Shown here: positions 25,457 through 35,397 of the stretch, piece after piece
How positions within the stretch are numbered: position 1 is the first letter of the stretch
Layout of the letters: each line of letters begins with the position of its first letter
DNA from: an uncultured Acidobacteriota bacterium
GTDB taxonomy: Bacteria > Acidobacteriota > Blastocatellia > Pyrinomonadales > Pyrinomonadaceae
NCBI GenBank assembly: GCA_937859595.1
Contig: CALMAH010000023.1
Span: forward strand, 62,001-126,000
Length of the DNA: 64,000 nt
Reading direction: 5' to 3'
Position numbers and translations under genes: made by a program
The notes under the pieces: model-generated
Database searches by the model: none
Told to the model about the DNA's origin: nothing
The model's input: the letters and a program-made list of their open reading frames with translations, nothing else

Positions 25457-26497
25457 TCAGGAACCGATCGCTCCGAGTCCGGCCGAAGCGTTCGCTTCGA
25501 TACTGGGATTTTCCGCATTTATCCGAACACAGGCTGCGCGATGGCCCGGCTTTATCTCGACAAGTTGCGGCGCTCGTTGTCGGCATTCTTCAATGGCAAA
25601 CGGACAACGGGTGTGGAAATGACAGCCGGCGGGCGGATTGATCGGCGACGGGACATCACCCTGCAAGATGATTCGCTCGCGTCTTGCCTCGATCTCGGGG
25701 TCCGGTACGGGAACCGCGGAGATCAGCGCGCGCGTATAGGGCATAAGCGGATCGGCGTATATCACCTTTCCCGGTGCAAGCTCGACGATTTTGCCGAGAT
25801 ACATAACAGCAACGCGGTCAGAGAGATGGCGAACTGCGCGAAGATCGTGGGAAATAAATAGATAGGTCAGGCCCTTGTCTGTCTGGAGCTTCTCCATCAG
25901 GTTCATTATCTGCGCCTGAATAGAGACGTCGAGTGCAGAGATCGGCTCGTCGGCAACGATGAATTCAGGGTCAACAGCGAGCGCACGGGCGATCCCGATC
26001 CGCTGGCGCTGCCCGCCCGAAAACTCGTGCGGATAACGCTTGATAAATCGCCGGCTGAGACCGACGGTTTCCATAAGGTCACCAACCATCTTTTCGACGG
26101 TGCTCCCGGAAGCGAGCTTGAACGTACGGATAGGCTCGCCAATGATCTGGCCAACATTCATGCGAGGATTAAGCGACGCATAGGGGTCCTGAAATATCAT
26201 CTGGAGATGGCGTCGCTGTTCGCGCATTTGGCTCGGCGGCATATGGGCAAGGTCGCGGCCATTGTAATAGACCCTGCCGCCGGTCGGTTCCGTCAGCCGG
26301 AGTATCGCTTTTCCGAGCGTGGACTTGCCGCAGCCGGATTCACCGACCAGTCCGAGCGTCTCGCCCTTTTCGATGTCCAGCGAGACACCGTCTACCGCCT
26401 TCACGACTTTTGGCTCGCCAAAGAGCCCACCGCCGAGCCTAAAATGGACTCGGAGGTCGTCTAGCGAGATCAAGTGTTGGTTTCCGTTAGTTTCCAT
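25457..26497 (-). CDS. oppF: Oligopeptide/dipeptide ABC transporter ATP-binding protein, OppF/DppF type
   Basis: 346 residues from ATG 26497 (TTG 26515 in the longer frame is unlikely). Walker [15 protein letters not shown]-loop [17 protein letters not shown], signature [14 protein letters not shown], Walker [13 protein letters not shown], switch [11 protein letters not shown] and the C-terminal OppD/F cysteine segment ([17 protein letters not shown]), which can hold a [4Fe-4S] cluster. Energises peptide uptake with OppD. Last gene of the operon, separated from oppD by a lipoprotein gene. Confidence 0.93.
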   Translation of the reverse strand: METNGNQHLISLDDLRVHFRLGGGLFGEPKVVKAVDGVSLDIEKGETLGLVGESGCGKSTLGKAILRLTEPTGGRVYYNGRDLAHMPPSQMREQRRHLQMIFQDPYASLNPRMNVGQIIGEPIRTFKLASGSTVEKMVGDLMETVGLSRRFIKRYPHEFSGGQRQRIGIARALAVDPEFIVADEPISALDVSIQAQIMNLMEKLQTDKGLTYLFISHDLRAVRHLSDRVAVMYLGKIVELAPGKVIYADPLMPYTRALISAVPVPDPEIEARRERIILQGDVPSPINPPAGCHFHTRCPFAIEECRQRAPQLVEIKPGHRAACVRINAENPSIEANASAGLGAIGS

Positions 26498-26552
26498 CAA
26501 ATTATCGATTGCCAACTGGACGGTCGGCCGATCATCGCGGCCCGAACGCTAA

Positions 26553-27251
26553 TCACATAGGAGCTTCTATCGTAATACGCGAATCGTAGTTGTAGTCGAT
26601 CTGCATTGTCTTTAGCTCGCCCTTGGTGTAATTGGCGGTTATCCTTAGCGGAAGTCCGTCGTTCTTCCCTATCCACAGTTTCGAAGAAAAATCGGGTCCG
26701 CCGCCGGGAGTTTTACCGCGGTATGTATAGATATATACCGGTTTGCCGTCCAGCGTTTCTTCACCTTTGTACGAAACGTCGTCGATCCACTTCATGCCCT
26801 CATCGGTAAATGCTTGCCGAATGCTCAAAATCGACGAAAGATCCGAGGCCGGCATTTTTTGCCATTTCCCACCCATGTTCATAAAGGTCTCGTTACTGAT
26901 TATGACCATTTCAACGTATTGGCCACCCATTGCATTGGTGCTGATCCGAAAACGGTCAGGTGCCACAAAATCTACTGCCGCCTCCATTTTAATAGCGCCG
27001 GTCCCAGACATCTTGGCCTGAAAAGCAGCCGCATCCATAAAACGGCGCGACATTTCCTCTAGGTCTGCCTTTCCATCGCTTCCCGGCGAAAATGCAGCCG
27101 GCCCTCCGGATCTGTCCTCGGCCGGATGGTCATTTGCGGGAGTATCACTGGGCCCGTCCCCTCCGCCCCGGCGAGCCAAATCCTGCAGCGACGAGCAGCC
27201 GAGCACCAATGCCAAAAGCAAGACCAAAGGTGTAAAAAAAGAATTCTTCAT
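26553..27251 (-). CDS. Lipoprotein with LolA/LppX-like layout inside the opp operon
   Basis: 232 residues from ATG 27251. Signal peptide with lipobox (LLLALVLGCSS), then a Gly/Ser/Pro-rich linker, then about 180 residues of alternating beta strands (DRFRISTNAMGGQYVEMVIISNETFMNMGGKWQKMP, DGKPVYIYTYRGKTPGGGPDFSSKLWIGKNDGLPLRITANY). The pattern KLWI..DGLPLR and 'modify then quantify' strands resemble LolA/LppX-fold lipid-binding proteins. It sits between oppD and oppF, which is unusual for an Opp system, and may bind a lipidated or hydrophobic ligand. The longer frame to 27608 runs into oppD and is not real. Confidence 0.75.
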   Translation of the reverse strand: MKNSFFTPLVLLLALVLGCSSLQDLARRGGGDGPSDTPANDHPAEDRSGGPAAFSPGSDGKADLEEMSRRFMDAAAFQAKMSGTGAIKMEAAVDFVAPDRFRISTNAMGGQYVEMVIISNETFMNMGGKWQKMPASDLSSILSIRQAFTDEGMKWIDDVSYKGEETLDGKPVYIYTYRGKTPGGGPDFSSKLWIGKNDGLPLRITANYTKGELKTMQIDYNYDSRITIEAPM

Positions 27252-27291
27252 ACTAGAACGTGTGCAGTGCAAGAACAATGTCCCGGGCCTT

Positions 27292-28305
27292 TCACTGGCC
27301 TCGCTCGGCCACTGAACCCTCATACACCTCCTGTGCAAAATGGCACAGTGAAAAATGGTTCTCGTTAATCTGCACAAAAGGCGGATATTCTTTCCGGCAA
27401 ATGTCCTCCGCACGGTCACAACGCTCAGCGAACGGGCAACCCGGGGGCAGATGGGCAACGTCTGGCGGCAGGCCGGGTATCTGGTAGAGTGGGTCGCCCT
27501 GTTCATGGGCCGGATCCGGGACGCTCTTGAGGAGTCCTTTCGTATATGGATTTGCCGGTGTCGCAAACAGTTCACGAGTCGGGGCCTGTTCGAAGACCTT
27601 CCCGGCATACATCACAATTATCTTGTCGGTCATCCCGGCGACCACACCAAGGTCGTGGGTTATCAGAATGACGCTTGTTCCCATCCGTTCTCTCAGATCC
27701 TTTATCAACTCGAGGATCTGTGCCTGGATCGTTACGTCAAGTGCGGTTGTCGGTTCGTCGGCGATCAGAAGTTCGGGGTCGCAGGAAAGAGCCATTGCGA
27801 TCATAACCCGCTGACGCATACCGCCCGAAAATTCGTGCGGATAGCCATCGACCCGTTTCGCCGCGTCGGGTATGCCGACGGTCTCTAGCATTTTGATCGC
27901 GTGCTTATATGCCTGATCCTTTGTGTGGCCAAGATGAAGTTGCGTCACCTCCATCAACTGCGTCGATATCTTCAGAAAAGGATTAAGTGACGTCATCGGG
28001 TCTTGAAAGATCATCGCGATACGCTTGCCGCGTACCTTTCGGACCTCATCTATTGAGAGCGCCCGAACATCAATGCCATTGAATATGATATCGCCGCCGA
28101 CGATCTTTCCGGGCGGTTCGGGTATAAGCCGCATGACCGAGAGATTGGTCACAGACTTGCCCGAACCGGATTCGCCGACGATACCTAGCGTTTCCCCCTT
28201 TTTCAGAGTAAAGGTGATACCATCAACCGCCTTGACCACACCGTCCTCGGTCTGGAAATAGGTCTTGAGATCATTGACCGATAGTATTGTTCCGTTGTTG
28301 GTCAT
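27292..28305 (-). CDS. oppD: Oligopeptide/dipeptide ABC transporter ATP-binding protein, OppD/DppD type
   Basis: 337 residues. Walker [14 protein letters not shown]-loop [12 protein letters not shown], signature [15 protein letters not shown], Walker [22 protein letters not shown], and the C-terminal cysteine cluster [17 protein letters not shown]. Five bases separate it from oppC upstream. Works with OppF to drive uptake through OppB-OppC. Confidence 0.94.
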   Translation of the reverse strand: MTNNGTILSVNDLKTYFQTEDGVVKAVDGITFTLKKGETLGIVGESGSGKSVTNLSVMRLIPEPPGKIVGGDIIFNGIDVRALSIDEVRKVRGKRIAMIFQDPMTSLNPFLKISTQLMEVTQLHLGHTKDQAYKHAIKMLETVGIPDAAKRVDGYPHEFSGGMRQRVMIAMALSCDPELLIADEPTTALDVTIQAQILELIKDLRERMGTSVILITHDLGVVAGMTDKIIVMYAGKVFEQAPTRELFATPANPYTKGLLKSVPDPAHEQGDPLYQIPGLPPDVAHLPPGCPFAERCDRAEDICRKEYPPFVQINENHFSLCHFAQEVYEGSVAERGQ

Positions 28306-28310
28306 TCGAC

Positions 28311-29438
28311 TTAGAATTTCCTCGTCTGCGGATCAAGTGCATCGCGGAGGCCGTCTCCCAAAAAGTTTAGCGAGAACAGTGTCAGGGCCATCGTCACGCC
28401 AGGAAAGATCAACTGCCACGGGAAGATCTGAATGTTCTTTATACCGTCCGCGGCTAGGCTGCCCCAGCTAGCATACGGGGCCTGAACACCAAGTCCAAGG
28501 AACGAAAGAAAGGCCTCCGTGAGCATAACGCTGGGCACCGTAAGCGTCGCGTAAACGATCACCGGCCCAAGTGCATTCGGCACCAGATGTCTAAAGATTA
28601 TGGCAGGTGTAGAAACACCTGTAGCCTTTGCCGCAAGAACGAACTCCTGGTTTTTCAAGGAGAGTATCTGCCCGCGGACGACACGCGCCATTGTCAGCCA
28701 TGAGACGAGGCCAAGTGCGAGAAAAAGCAAAAATATCTGAGCAAGGCCCTGATTGCCCGCACCGCCGATCGTGTCTGAAAGGAACGTAATGAAGTTCGGG
28801 GTGTTCGGGCCGCCGAAAACCGAAAGGAGAACAATAACAATAAGAATATAGGGGATCGCGTAGATGATATCGACGATCCGCATCATAATGTTGTCAATGC
28901 GGCCTCCGATATATCCGGCGATCGCGCCCCATGAAACTCCAACGATCAGAGAAACGATGGTCGAAATGATGCCGACCATAAGCGATATTCGGCCGCCCTG
29001 AAGAACGCGGGCAAGCAGGTCGCGGCCTCGGTCGTCCGTTCCCATAGGGTGCTGAAGCGAGGGCGGGAATGACCGCACACGTGCACCGCCGTCAATGTCC
29101 GAAGGGATATAGTCCGGTGTGAAACCGGTTGCCCACCGGATAATAGCCGGGCCGACTATCACTGCGATCACCATCAAACCAAGCACGACCATTCCAAAAA
29201 CGGCGAGTTTGTTTTTTAGAAGCCGCTTCCACGCGTCTTGCCACAGCGATGACCCGGCAATCAGCTCGCCCGAAGAGCGTTCGAAAACACCGGATTCGTC
29301 CAACACCAGCCGAGTGATGCCGTCGACAACAGCAACTCTCGAGGTGCCGCCGCAAAAAGTACAAACCACCAGCCGGCCGGCATCTGTCTCGGACTTAAGC
29401 GGAGCGGAACATTTTGGACAACTAAGCTGTTTCTCCAT
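28311..29438 (-). CDS. oppC: Peptide ABC transporter permease OppC/DppC with N-terminal zinc ribbon
   Basis: 375 residues, 70-80 more than typical OppC. Residues 1-35 read SCPKCSAPLKSETDAGRLVVCTFCGGTSRV, a two-CxxC zinc ribbon, followed by ~30 linking residues. The permease proper starts with the OppC N-terminal pattern LWQDAWKRLLKNKLAVFGMVVL. HPMGTDDRGRDLLARVLQGGRISLMVG and the coupling helix EFVLAAKATGVSTPAIIFRHLVPNALGPV are canonical. Six membrane segments follow. The frame is continuous and no internal ribosome-binding site marks a shorter start, so the fusion appears real. Confidence 0.88.
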   Translation of the reverse strand: MEKQLSCPKCSAPLKSETDAGRLVVCTFCGGTSRVAVVDGITRLVLDESGVFERSSGELIAGSSLWQDAWKRLLKNKLAVFGMVVLGLMVIAVIVGPAIIRWATGFTPDYIPSDIDGGARVRSFPPSLQHPMGTDDRGRDLLARVLQGGRISLMVGIISTIVSLIVGVSWGAIAGYIGGRIDNIMMRIVDIIYAIPYILIVIVLLSVFGGPNTPNFITFLSDTIGGAGNQGLAQIFLLFLALGLVSWLTMARVVRGQILSLKNQEFVLAAKATGVSTPAIIFRHLVPNALGPVIVYATLTVPSVMLTEAFLSFLGLGVQAPYASWGSLAADGIKNIQIFPWQLIFPGVTMALTLFSLNFLGDGLRDALDPQTRKF

Positions 29439-29447
29439 AACCGACTT

Positions 29448-30365
29448 CTATTCGTACCTAATCCTCGGATCGAGGATTCCATATGAAACGTCAACCAGCA
29501 AATTCGCCACCATAATAAGGATCGACAGGAACGCAACAATTCCGAGCGTTAACGGTTCGTCACGATTCAATACCGACTGGATAAATATGTTCCCGAGCCC
29601 TGGTATGGCAAAAACTTTTTCTACGACAACGGTGCCCGCGAGCAGCGAGGCGAGTGCGGGCCCAGTGAAAGAAACGACCGGCACGATGCCGCCACGAAGG
29701 CCGTGTTTAAACAATACGGTCTTTTCGTCAAGCCCCTTAGCACGGGCGGTTCGAATATAGTCAGACCGCATCACCTCAAGCATGCCGGCACGGGTAAGCC
29801 GGGCAATATACGCGGTATAGATCGCCGCCAGCGTTATTACAGGCAAGATCAGATTTGAGATACCACCCCAGCGGGCCGGCGGCAGCCAAAATAGCCAGAG
29901 TGAGAACACGATTACCAATATCGGCCCCAAAACAAAATTAGGCACAGAAAGCCCCAGCATTGCCGCCGCCATAGAACCATAGTCAAAGGCAGAGTTCTGC
30001 CGCAATGCCGCTATGATGCCCGCGGCGAGACCTATGATTAATGCAAAAAGATATGCAAGGGCCCCAATTGTGGCCGAATACGGCAGGTGGCGAATTATGA
30101 TCTCGTTTACCGATTGTTCCTGATACCGGAGTGAATCGCCGAAATCGCCGCGAACAATATTTCCCAGCATCATGAAGTACTGCTCGTAGAAAGGCTTGTC
30201 GAGACCGTATTTGGCTCTTATGTTGGCCTCGACGGCGGGCGGCAGCGTTCTTTCCTCAGAATAGAAACTCCCTGGAGCCATTCTGATCAGTACCCACGTA
30301 ACGGACACTACAAGCAGCGCCATCGGAATGATTATCAAAAGCCGGCGGAGTATGAATCCAAGCAT
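29448..30365 (-). CDS. oppB: Peptide ABC transporter permease OppB/DppB
   Basis: 305 residues. N-terminal MLGFILRRLLIIIPMALLVVSVTWVLIRMAPG is the standard OppB start; DYIRTARAKGLDEKTVLFKHGLRGGIVPVV is the coupling helix and DPRIRYE the usual C-terminus. Six membrane segments. Nine bases separate it from oppC. Confidence 0.94.
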   Translation of the reverse strand: MLGFILRRLLIIIPMALLVVSVTWVLIRMAPGSFYSEERTLPPAVEANIRAKYGLDKPFYEQYFMMLGNIVRGDFGDSLRYQEQSVNEIIIRHLPYSATIGALAYLFALIIGLAAGIIAALRQNSAFDYGSMAAAMLGLSVPNFVLGPILVIVFSLWLFWLPPARWGGISNLILPVITLAAIYTAYIARLTRAGMLEVMRSDYIRTARAKGLDEKTVLFKHGLRGGIVPVVSFTGPALASLLAGTVVVEKVFAIPGLGNIFIQSVLNRDEPLTLGIVAFLSILIMVANLLVDVSYGILDPRIRYE

Positions 30366-30383
30366 CTTCTTCGCTGTTTCCTG

Positions 30384-32474
30384 CTATTGCTTCGGTCTTG
30401 ACTGATCGGTCGACGCCCGTTGTGCCCTGATTGCATCTCTGGCGACCTGTGTTGACATCAAACGCTCGACGTGGCTCAGAACGGATTCGTCACGGTTCGT
30501 CATAATCTTCTCGGCGAACCGGTCCCATTTTTCCTGGTCCTGTTCGATATAAACAAATTTCCAAGGATGCAATGTCTGCGGATTCGGATACATCCCCTTA
30601 ACAAAAGGCTTTTTCATCCAGTTTGTGGAATCTGTCATGAACGGGATCACCGGCTGCTGGTCCATCACAAAAAACTCTGCCTCGGCAAGTAGTTCAAACC
30701 GCTTTACTGGGTCGAGTTCGCGGTTGGCTTCGTTGACCAGCCTGTCATACTTTGGATCGTACCAGCCGGTCGAACTGTCGTTCTCCTTTGTATAGAAAAG
30801 TTTGAGAAACGTAAAAGGATCCATGTAGTCGCCGACCCAACCTGCACGGCCGAGTCCGCGATAGTCAAGCTCCTTTCTTACATTAAGGAAAGTCTTCCAC
30901 TCCATGTTCTTGAGCGGGACCGTTATTCCAAGATTCTGTCGCCATTGGGCCTGCAAGAACTCGGCGATGGCCTTATTGCTCTCACTGGTGTTGTAAAGAA
31001 CCTCGACCTCAGCGATCGGAAAGTCAGGACAAACCCATGCATCTCCCGAACGACTTACCGGAAAACCGGCCTCGGCGAGCAAATCACGGGCCGCTTCGGG
31101 GTCGAACATCTTCGCTTTCCATTGCTCAAGTGTCCGGCCCTGTTTTGCGAGCTCGCGGGCGTATATACGGTCTCTGATCTCTTCGTATTCGGGGAAGATG
31201 CCGATCGGGGTAAAATCGATGGTCGGCTTAGATGTCTTTCGGAATTTGGCCAGCGCCTCGCGGTCGACGGCAAGGGCAAACGCCTTTCTGACCTTCTCAT
31301 TGTCCATCGGAGCCCGCGTCACGTTGAATGTATAATACTGTAAAGTGACGGCCGGATGGTCCATGTACTCGTGTTCATATTCCCTCAGTGTATCGATCCA
31401 TGCCGCAGGCGGAACCGCGTTGTACACCGCATAAAGCGAACCGGCCTTGTAGAGATTCATCATGGTGGTCGCTTCTTCTAACGGATAAAACTCTATGCCA
31501 TCGAGCCTGACAGACTCCGCGTCCCAATAGAGCGGGTCCTTTTCGAGCACTATCCGGTCATAGGGGTGGTGTTCTTTGACCCTGAACGCCCCGCTTGTAA
31601 CGATATTTTCCGGCCTGACCCATTGCTTTCCGTGTTTTTCGATCGCTCCCCTGTGGACCACCTTGAAGAATTGGTGGCTTAAGAGATCGATGAAGAAGGG
31701 CGCGGACTGACGAAGCTTGATCCGAAGTGTGTAATCGTCGATCGCTTCGAGGCCGAGGTCTGAAGCCGCTACGGGAACGAACTCTGCATCGGCAGCCATG
31801 GCCTTTAGTTTTTCGTTCTTTTCGAAAAGCTCCGCCCTGTTCTTCTCGTCTACTGGGACCGTAAGACGTTCCGGCCCGGTCAGCGATTTGCCGAATTCCG
31901 TCTCGGGCCCGAAAAGTTCTGTGCTTACTTCCGGAGCCGCCCCGGAGCCTTCAAGTTCACGCTTAAGCAAGAAAGTACCGTCGGGCCGTTTAACGAACGC
32001 GAGCTTGCTGTTGTATGCCTCAGCATACTTGATGTAATAGGCAAGGTAGGCGTTCTTTGCGAGAAAATCAGGATCAAGTGCCCGTTGAAATGAATAGACA
32101 AAATCCTGTGCCTTTATCGGGTCGCCGTTTGAAAAGACCGCGTTCTTTCTGAGATAGAAAATGTATTCGCTGACGTCGGGCGATATCTCCCAGCTTTCGG
32201 CAATTGCAGGGATCGGCTTCATTGTCTTGGGGTGATATTCAACTAGGCCGTCGTGGATAGCCATCAACAGCCGGGCCTCGGGCTGGCCGGTCGGGATCGC
32301 CGGATCAAGAGACTCGGGTTCGGATCCGGAAACGTACCTCATTACGTTATCCGACGGTGGAGACGTTTTACCGTAAAATTCCTCGGAGGAACGTTCGCCG
32401 CAACCCGCAAGGATAACAACGAACACATACAGCCCGACAAGCAAGCGATACCGGTTATCTTTGCCAAACTTCAT
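30384..32474 (-). CDS. oppA: Peptide ABC transporter substrate-binding lipoprotein (OppA-like) 1
   Basis: 696 residues from ATG 32474, preceded by AAAGGAG; the longer frame to 32528 is unsupported. Lipobox VILAGC. SBP_bac_5 features: YVSGSEPESLDPAIPTGQPEARLLMAIHDGLVEYHPKTMKPIPAIAESWEIS, NGDPIKAQDFVYSFQRALDP, and the C-terminal WKTFLNVRKELDYRGLGRAGWVGDYMDPFTFLKLF. An extra ~60-residue segment between residues ~160 and 230 (ELFGPETEFGKSLTGPERL...) is longer than in typical OppA. Tethered in the periplasm and delivers oligopeptides to OppBC. Confidence 0.9.
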   Translation of the reverse strand: MKFGKDNRYRLLVGLYVFVVILAGCGERSSEEFYGKTSPPSDNVMRYVSGSEPESLDPAIPTGQPEARLLMAIHDGLVEYHPKTMKPIPAIAESWEISPDVSEYIFYLRKNAVFSNGDPIKAQDFVYSFQRALDPDFLAKNAYLAYYIKYAEAYNSKLAFVKRPDGTFLLKRELEGSGAAPEVSTELFGPETEFGKSLTGPERLTVPVDEKNRAELFEKNEKLKAMAADAEFVPVAASDLGLEAIDDYTLRIKLRQSAPFFIDLLSHQFFKVVHRGAIEKHGKQWVRPENIVTSGAFRVKEHHPYDRIVLEKDPLYWDAESVRLDGIEFYPLEEATTMMNLYKAGSLYAVYNAVPPAAWIDTLREYEHEYMDHPAVTLQYYTFNVTRAPMDNEKVRKAFALAVDREALAKFRKTSKPTIDFTPIGIFPEYEEIRDRIYARELAKQGRTLEQWKAKMFDPEAARDLLAEAGFPVSRSGDAWVCPDFPIAEVEVLYNTSESNKAIAEFLQAQWRQNLGITVPLKNMEWKTFLNVRKELDYRGLGRAGWVGDYMDPFTFLKLFYTKENDSSTGWYDPKYDRLVNEANRELDPVKRFELLAEAEFFVMDQQPVIPFMTDSTNWMKKPFVKGMYPNPQTLHPWKFVYIEQDQEKWDRFAEKIMTNRDESVLSHVERLMSTQVARDAIRAQRASTDQSRPKQ

Positions 32475-32634
32475 CTCAACAACTCCTTTAGCGCGACCGG
32501 CGAAAGCGGGGAAAACAGGGAGATACACCGGGAAAAGATATATTGGTCAATAACTTACCACGAATCGGACACATCGGGCAAGAAACTGTCATGTGCCCTA
32601 CGCGCCATCGCCAACAAATCCGGTCGAACTTCCG

Positions 32635-34416
32635 CTATTCCTCACTCGTTAATGGAGGCATCGTCCACTCCGTGTCTATAAAGACCTCGTGAAGAAGCGT
32701 TGCATCAAGGCTGTTCGCCTCGAACCCGATCACAAATGGACGCACAAGCGAATACGAGGTCGGAAAATACAACGGGATCGCCGTCAGTTGAAACAATGCG
32801 TCATCCTCGTTCGCTATCGTAGCCGCAGCAAGGCTTTCACGGGAGCCGGGTTCGGGATCAGGGCTTGTCACCGTCGCGCCGGGAGCCGAGCCATTCACGT
32901 CAACGCCCGCCGAGGGGACTTGCGGGCCGGGACTGGGCGGATGAGATCTGTACACATCGCCGAGAATTCTTTTCAAGTTCGCGGCTTCAGCATTGGTCGG
33001 CAGAACTACACCCCGCCTTATCAGATCAAAATCGCGAGCATTTCGGGCGGTTTCCATCTCAGAGCTTTCACGAACAATCACCTCGGTCTCGATATTCAAG
33101 TTTCGCCGCCACATCTCTGCGACCGATTTGGCGATCCTTATCTGTGTGTCGTTGCGATTTACTGTAAGCTTTACCGTCGGGAATCCCGAACCATCCGGAT
33201 ACCCAGCGGTTTCGAGGAGTTCGCGTGCCTTTTCCGTGTCCTGAACCAGCGTCCCTTTCGGCGACTGGCTAAAAGGAAGAAAACTGTAGGCCGGCTGCGT
33301 GGCTCCTTCGAGTTCGCCATCTGTCAGCCGTTCGCGCTCGATGGCTATCGCAAGAGCTTCGCGTACCCTCCTATCGCGAAAGGCAGGCCGCTCAATATTG
33401 AACTCGTAGACATTTATCGCGGCAAAGGTCGTTCTTCGGAAATCGTCATATGGCTCGAGAAGTTTCAGTGCAAGCGGTGAAAAATCAGCATTGGTCACCG
33501 CGTCAACGGCTCCTGTGCGATAGGCTTCAAGTGCAGCGTCGCTGTTTTCAGCGGGAACGAATCGTACAGTTTCCAGTTTTACTGCCTCGTTGTTCCAATA
33601 GTTCTCTGACCGGCGCAGGGCAACACCATCCTTATCGAACGAAGCAAGCGTAAACGGCCCATTTGAAACAAGGTCGTCGGAGACCTTTTCAGCGGTGAGG
33701 TCTGTGTCGTCGGAATAGACAGGCCGAAAGACCGGGTGCGCGACAAGCTTGGCAAAATCCCGGTCGGGAGTGACCAATCTTACGACAAGGGTCTGTTCGT
33801 CTTCGGCTACAGCCCCAAATGCCACCGTCGGCGCGACTGTCTCTCGCTCCGGTGCTTTCATCGGCTCTTCCTCGGCGGCTCGGAGGACCATCGCCGGAAC
33901 CCGGATCGCCATTGTCTCTGCCTCGCGTTCCTCATTCGCGGCGGCCAACTGTACGGCGCCTCGAATGTTGAAGAGCAATGACCTGTGTACTGACGCCTCG
34001 CGAACCGTGAGGGCGCGCCGCCAGGATCTGACAAAATCCTCAGCTCGAACCCGCTCTCCGTTTGACCAGCGTGCATCCTTTCGAAGAGTGAATCGCCAAA
34101 CGATCAGATCATCAGAGGCTCCCCAAGACTCAGCGACAGCGGGACGCTCCTCTAGGGTTGCCGGGTGGAGCTCGGTTAAACCCTCAAAGATCGCTCGAAC
34201 AACATCGGTCTCCGGCGGCGAAGATACCATCGCGGGATCAAGCGTCCGCGGCAAGCCGCCGTTGCTCCAGCGCAGTTCCTGCCGGGCCGGTGGCGGTGTT
34301 TCGGAAAAGAACCTGCTTACTTTCGGCTGGCGCACCTCCGAGCACGATGCCAGCAACAATGCCATGACAATCAATATCGGCACAGTCGCTAGTTTGTGTT
34401 TGCACGACCCATTCAT
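32635..34416 (-). CDS. Peptide ABC transporter substrate-binding lipoprotein (OppA-like) 2
   Basis: 593 residues; lipobox ALLLASC. ELRWSNGGLPRTLDPAMVSSPPETDVVRAIFEGLTELHPATLEERPAVAESW and WSNGERVRAEDFVRSWRRAL mark it as SBP_bac_5, like its neighbour. It also has an insert at the same place (about residues 165-200, acidic/Pro-rich) and a Pro/Ser-rich block near residue 500. It is shorter and divergent, so it may have another peptide preference. The ATG overlaps the coaE stop by four bases. Confidence 0.87.
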   Translation of the reverse strand: MNGSCKHKLATVPILIVMALLLASCSEVRQPKVSRFFSETPPPARQELRWSNGGLPRTLDPAMVSSPPETDVVRAIFEGLTELHPATLEERPAVAESWGASDDLIVWRFTLRKDARWSNGERVRAEDFVRSWRRALTVREASVHRSLLFNIRGAVQLAAANEEREAETMAIRVPAMVLRAAEEEPMKAPERETVAPTVAFGAVAEDEQTLVVRLVTPDRDFAKLVAHPVFRPVYSDDTDLTAEKVSDDLVSNGPFTLASFDKDGVALRRSENYWNNEAVKLETVRFVPAENSDAALEAYRTGAVDAVTNADFSPLALKLLEPYDDFRRTTFAAINVYEFNIERPAFRDRRVREALAIAIERERLTDGELEGATQPAYSFLPFSQSPKGTLVQDTEKARELLETAGYPDGSGFPTVKLTVNRNDTQIRIAKSVAEMWRRNLNIETEVIVRESSEMETARNARDFDLIRRGVVLPTNAEAANLKRILGDVYRSHPPSPGPQVPSAGVDVNGSAPGATVTSPDPEPGSRESLAAATIANEDDALFQLTAIPLYFPTSYSLVRPFVIGFEANSLDATLLHEVFIDTEWTMPPLTSEE

Positions 34417-35015
34417 TCTTTTGTTGACAACTCCCGGAAGATCTTTTCCGTTTGACGGCGGGGCTCTTCGAACCCCCCCGATGTGTCGATCAGATGCGTC
34501 GCAAATCGCTTTTTTTCTTCATGCGGCATTTGTGAGTCGATCCGCTGGCGTGCTTCGGCCTCGCTTAGCCCGTTGCGTTCCATCAGACGCCGAAGCTGCA
34601 ACTCTGGGTCACAGAAGACGACTATAAGCTTGTCAAATCTCTTGTAGCCGCCGGATTCGATCATCAACGCGGCGTCAACCACGACTATTCCGTCGGGGTA
34701 TTCCTCTTCAAGGGCTCTTATTAGACGGTTCTGTTCCTCTATTACCAATGGATGAACAATGGAATTGAGAAGTTGTCGCTTTGCTGGGTCAGCGAAAACT
34801 ATCTCCCCAAGCTTGCCTCGATCCAATTCACCGTCTTCTTTCAGCACTAGGGGCCCGAACTCTCTCACGATCTGTTTCAACCCGTCGGTTTCCGGGCCGA
34901 CCACATCTCGTGAAATAACGTCCGCGTCAATAATATGACACCCAAGCTCACGGAGAACATCGCACACGAACGTCTTGCCGACCGCTATCGAGCCTGTTAG
35001 TCCGGCCTTTATCAT
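34413..35015 (-). CDS. coaE: Dephospho-CoA kinase
   Basis: 200 residues. P-loop GLTGSIAVGKTFV, IDADVISRDVV, and the LID arginines in LRRLMERNGLSEAEARQRIDSQM. Phosphorylates the ribose 3'-OH of dephospho-CoA, the last step of CoA synthesis. Coupled by overlap to the peptide-binding lipoprotein gene downstream and seven bases from mazG upstream. Confidence 0.95.
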   Translation of the reverse strand: MIKAGLTGSIAVGKTFVCDVLRELGCHIIDADVISRDVVGPETDGLKQIVREFGPLVLKEDGELDRGKLGEIVFADPAKRQLLNSIVHPLVIEEQNRLIRALEEEYPDGIVVVDAALMIESGGYKRFDKLIVVFCDPELQLRRLMERNGLSEAEARQRIDSQMPHEEKKRFATHLIDTSGGFEEPRRQTEKIFRELSTKE

Positions 35016-35021
35016 TAGAGG

Positions 35022-35321
35022 TCATTGTCCGTGGCGTTTCGCCAGCTTGTTAACGTTATAGCTGGCGATCTCAGAAAGCGAGAGCCCCAACTCGTCGGCA
35101 CACGCTGAAATGTACCACAATACGTCGCCAAGTTCGTCCTTTAGTTTGGCCCTGACCTCATCGGTAATAACACCCTGTTGGTCGCGTTGGATCTTTTTCA
35201 CGATGTTAGCGACCTCGCCGGCTTCGCCAGCCAGACCCAGAGTTGGATATTCAAGGTTTTCAAGCCTTCGCGGATAAAGTGCCGTTTTAACGGCCTCAGA
35301 TTGATATTCGTCGAAATTCAT
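35022..35321 (-). CDS. MazG-like nucleotide pyrophosphohydrolase
   Basis: 99 residues from ATG 35321, with AGGAA upstream; the frame to 35420 would overlap folD. LGLAGEAGEVANIVKK and KLKDELGDVLWYISACADELGLSLSEIA hold the EExxE...ExxD magnesium ligands of the all-alpha NTP-PPase fold. Single-domain MazG proteins hydrolyse non-canonical or excess NTPs. Lies between folD and coaE in the operon. Confidence 0.87.
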   Translation of the reverse strand: MNFDEYQSEAVKTALYPRRLENLEYPTLGLAGEAGEVANIVKKIQRDQQGVITDEVRAKLKDELGDVLWYISACADELGLSLSEIASYNVNKLAKRHGQ

Positions 35322-35397
35322 ATTTTTTTCCTGGAAGAGATCGTATCGTGTTTGTCTTCCCGAACAAACAGGTGCCGGAAAAATGGCTCCTTGCCCC

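Noticed and set aside
32475..32634. Possible small gene between the two OppA-like genes
   Set aside because: All frames are short and without a start signal; it is taken as an intercistronic spacer.
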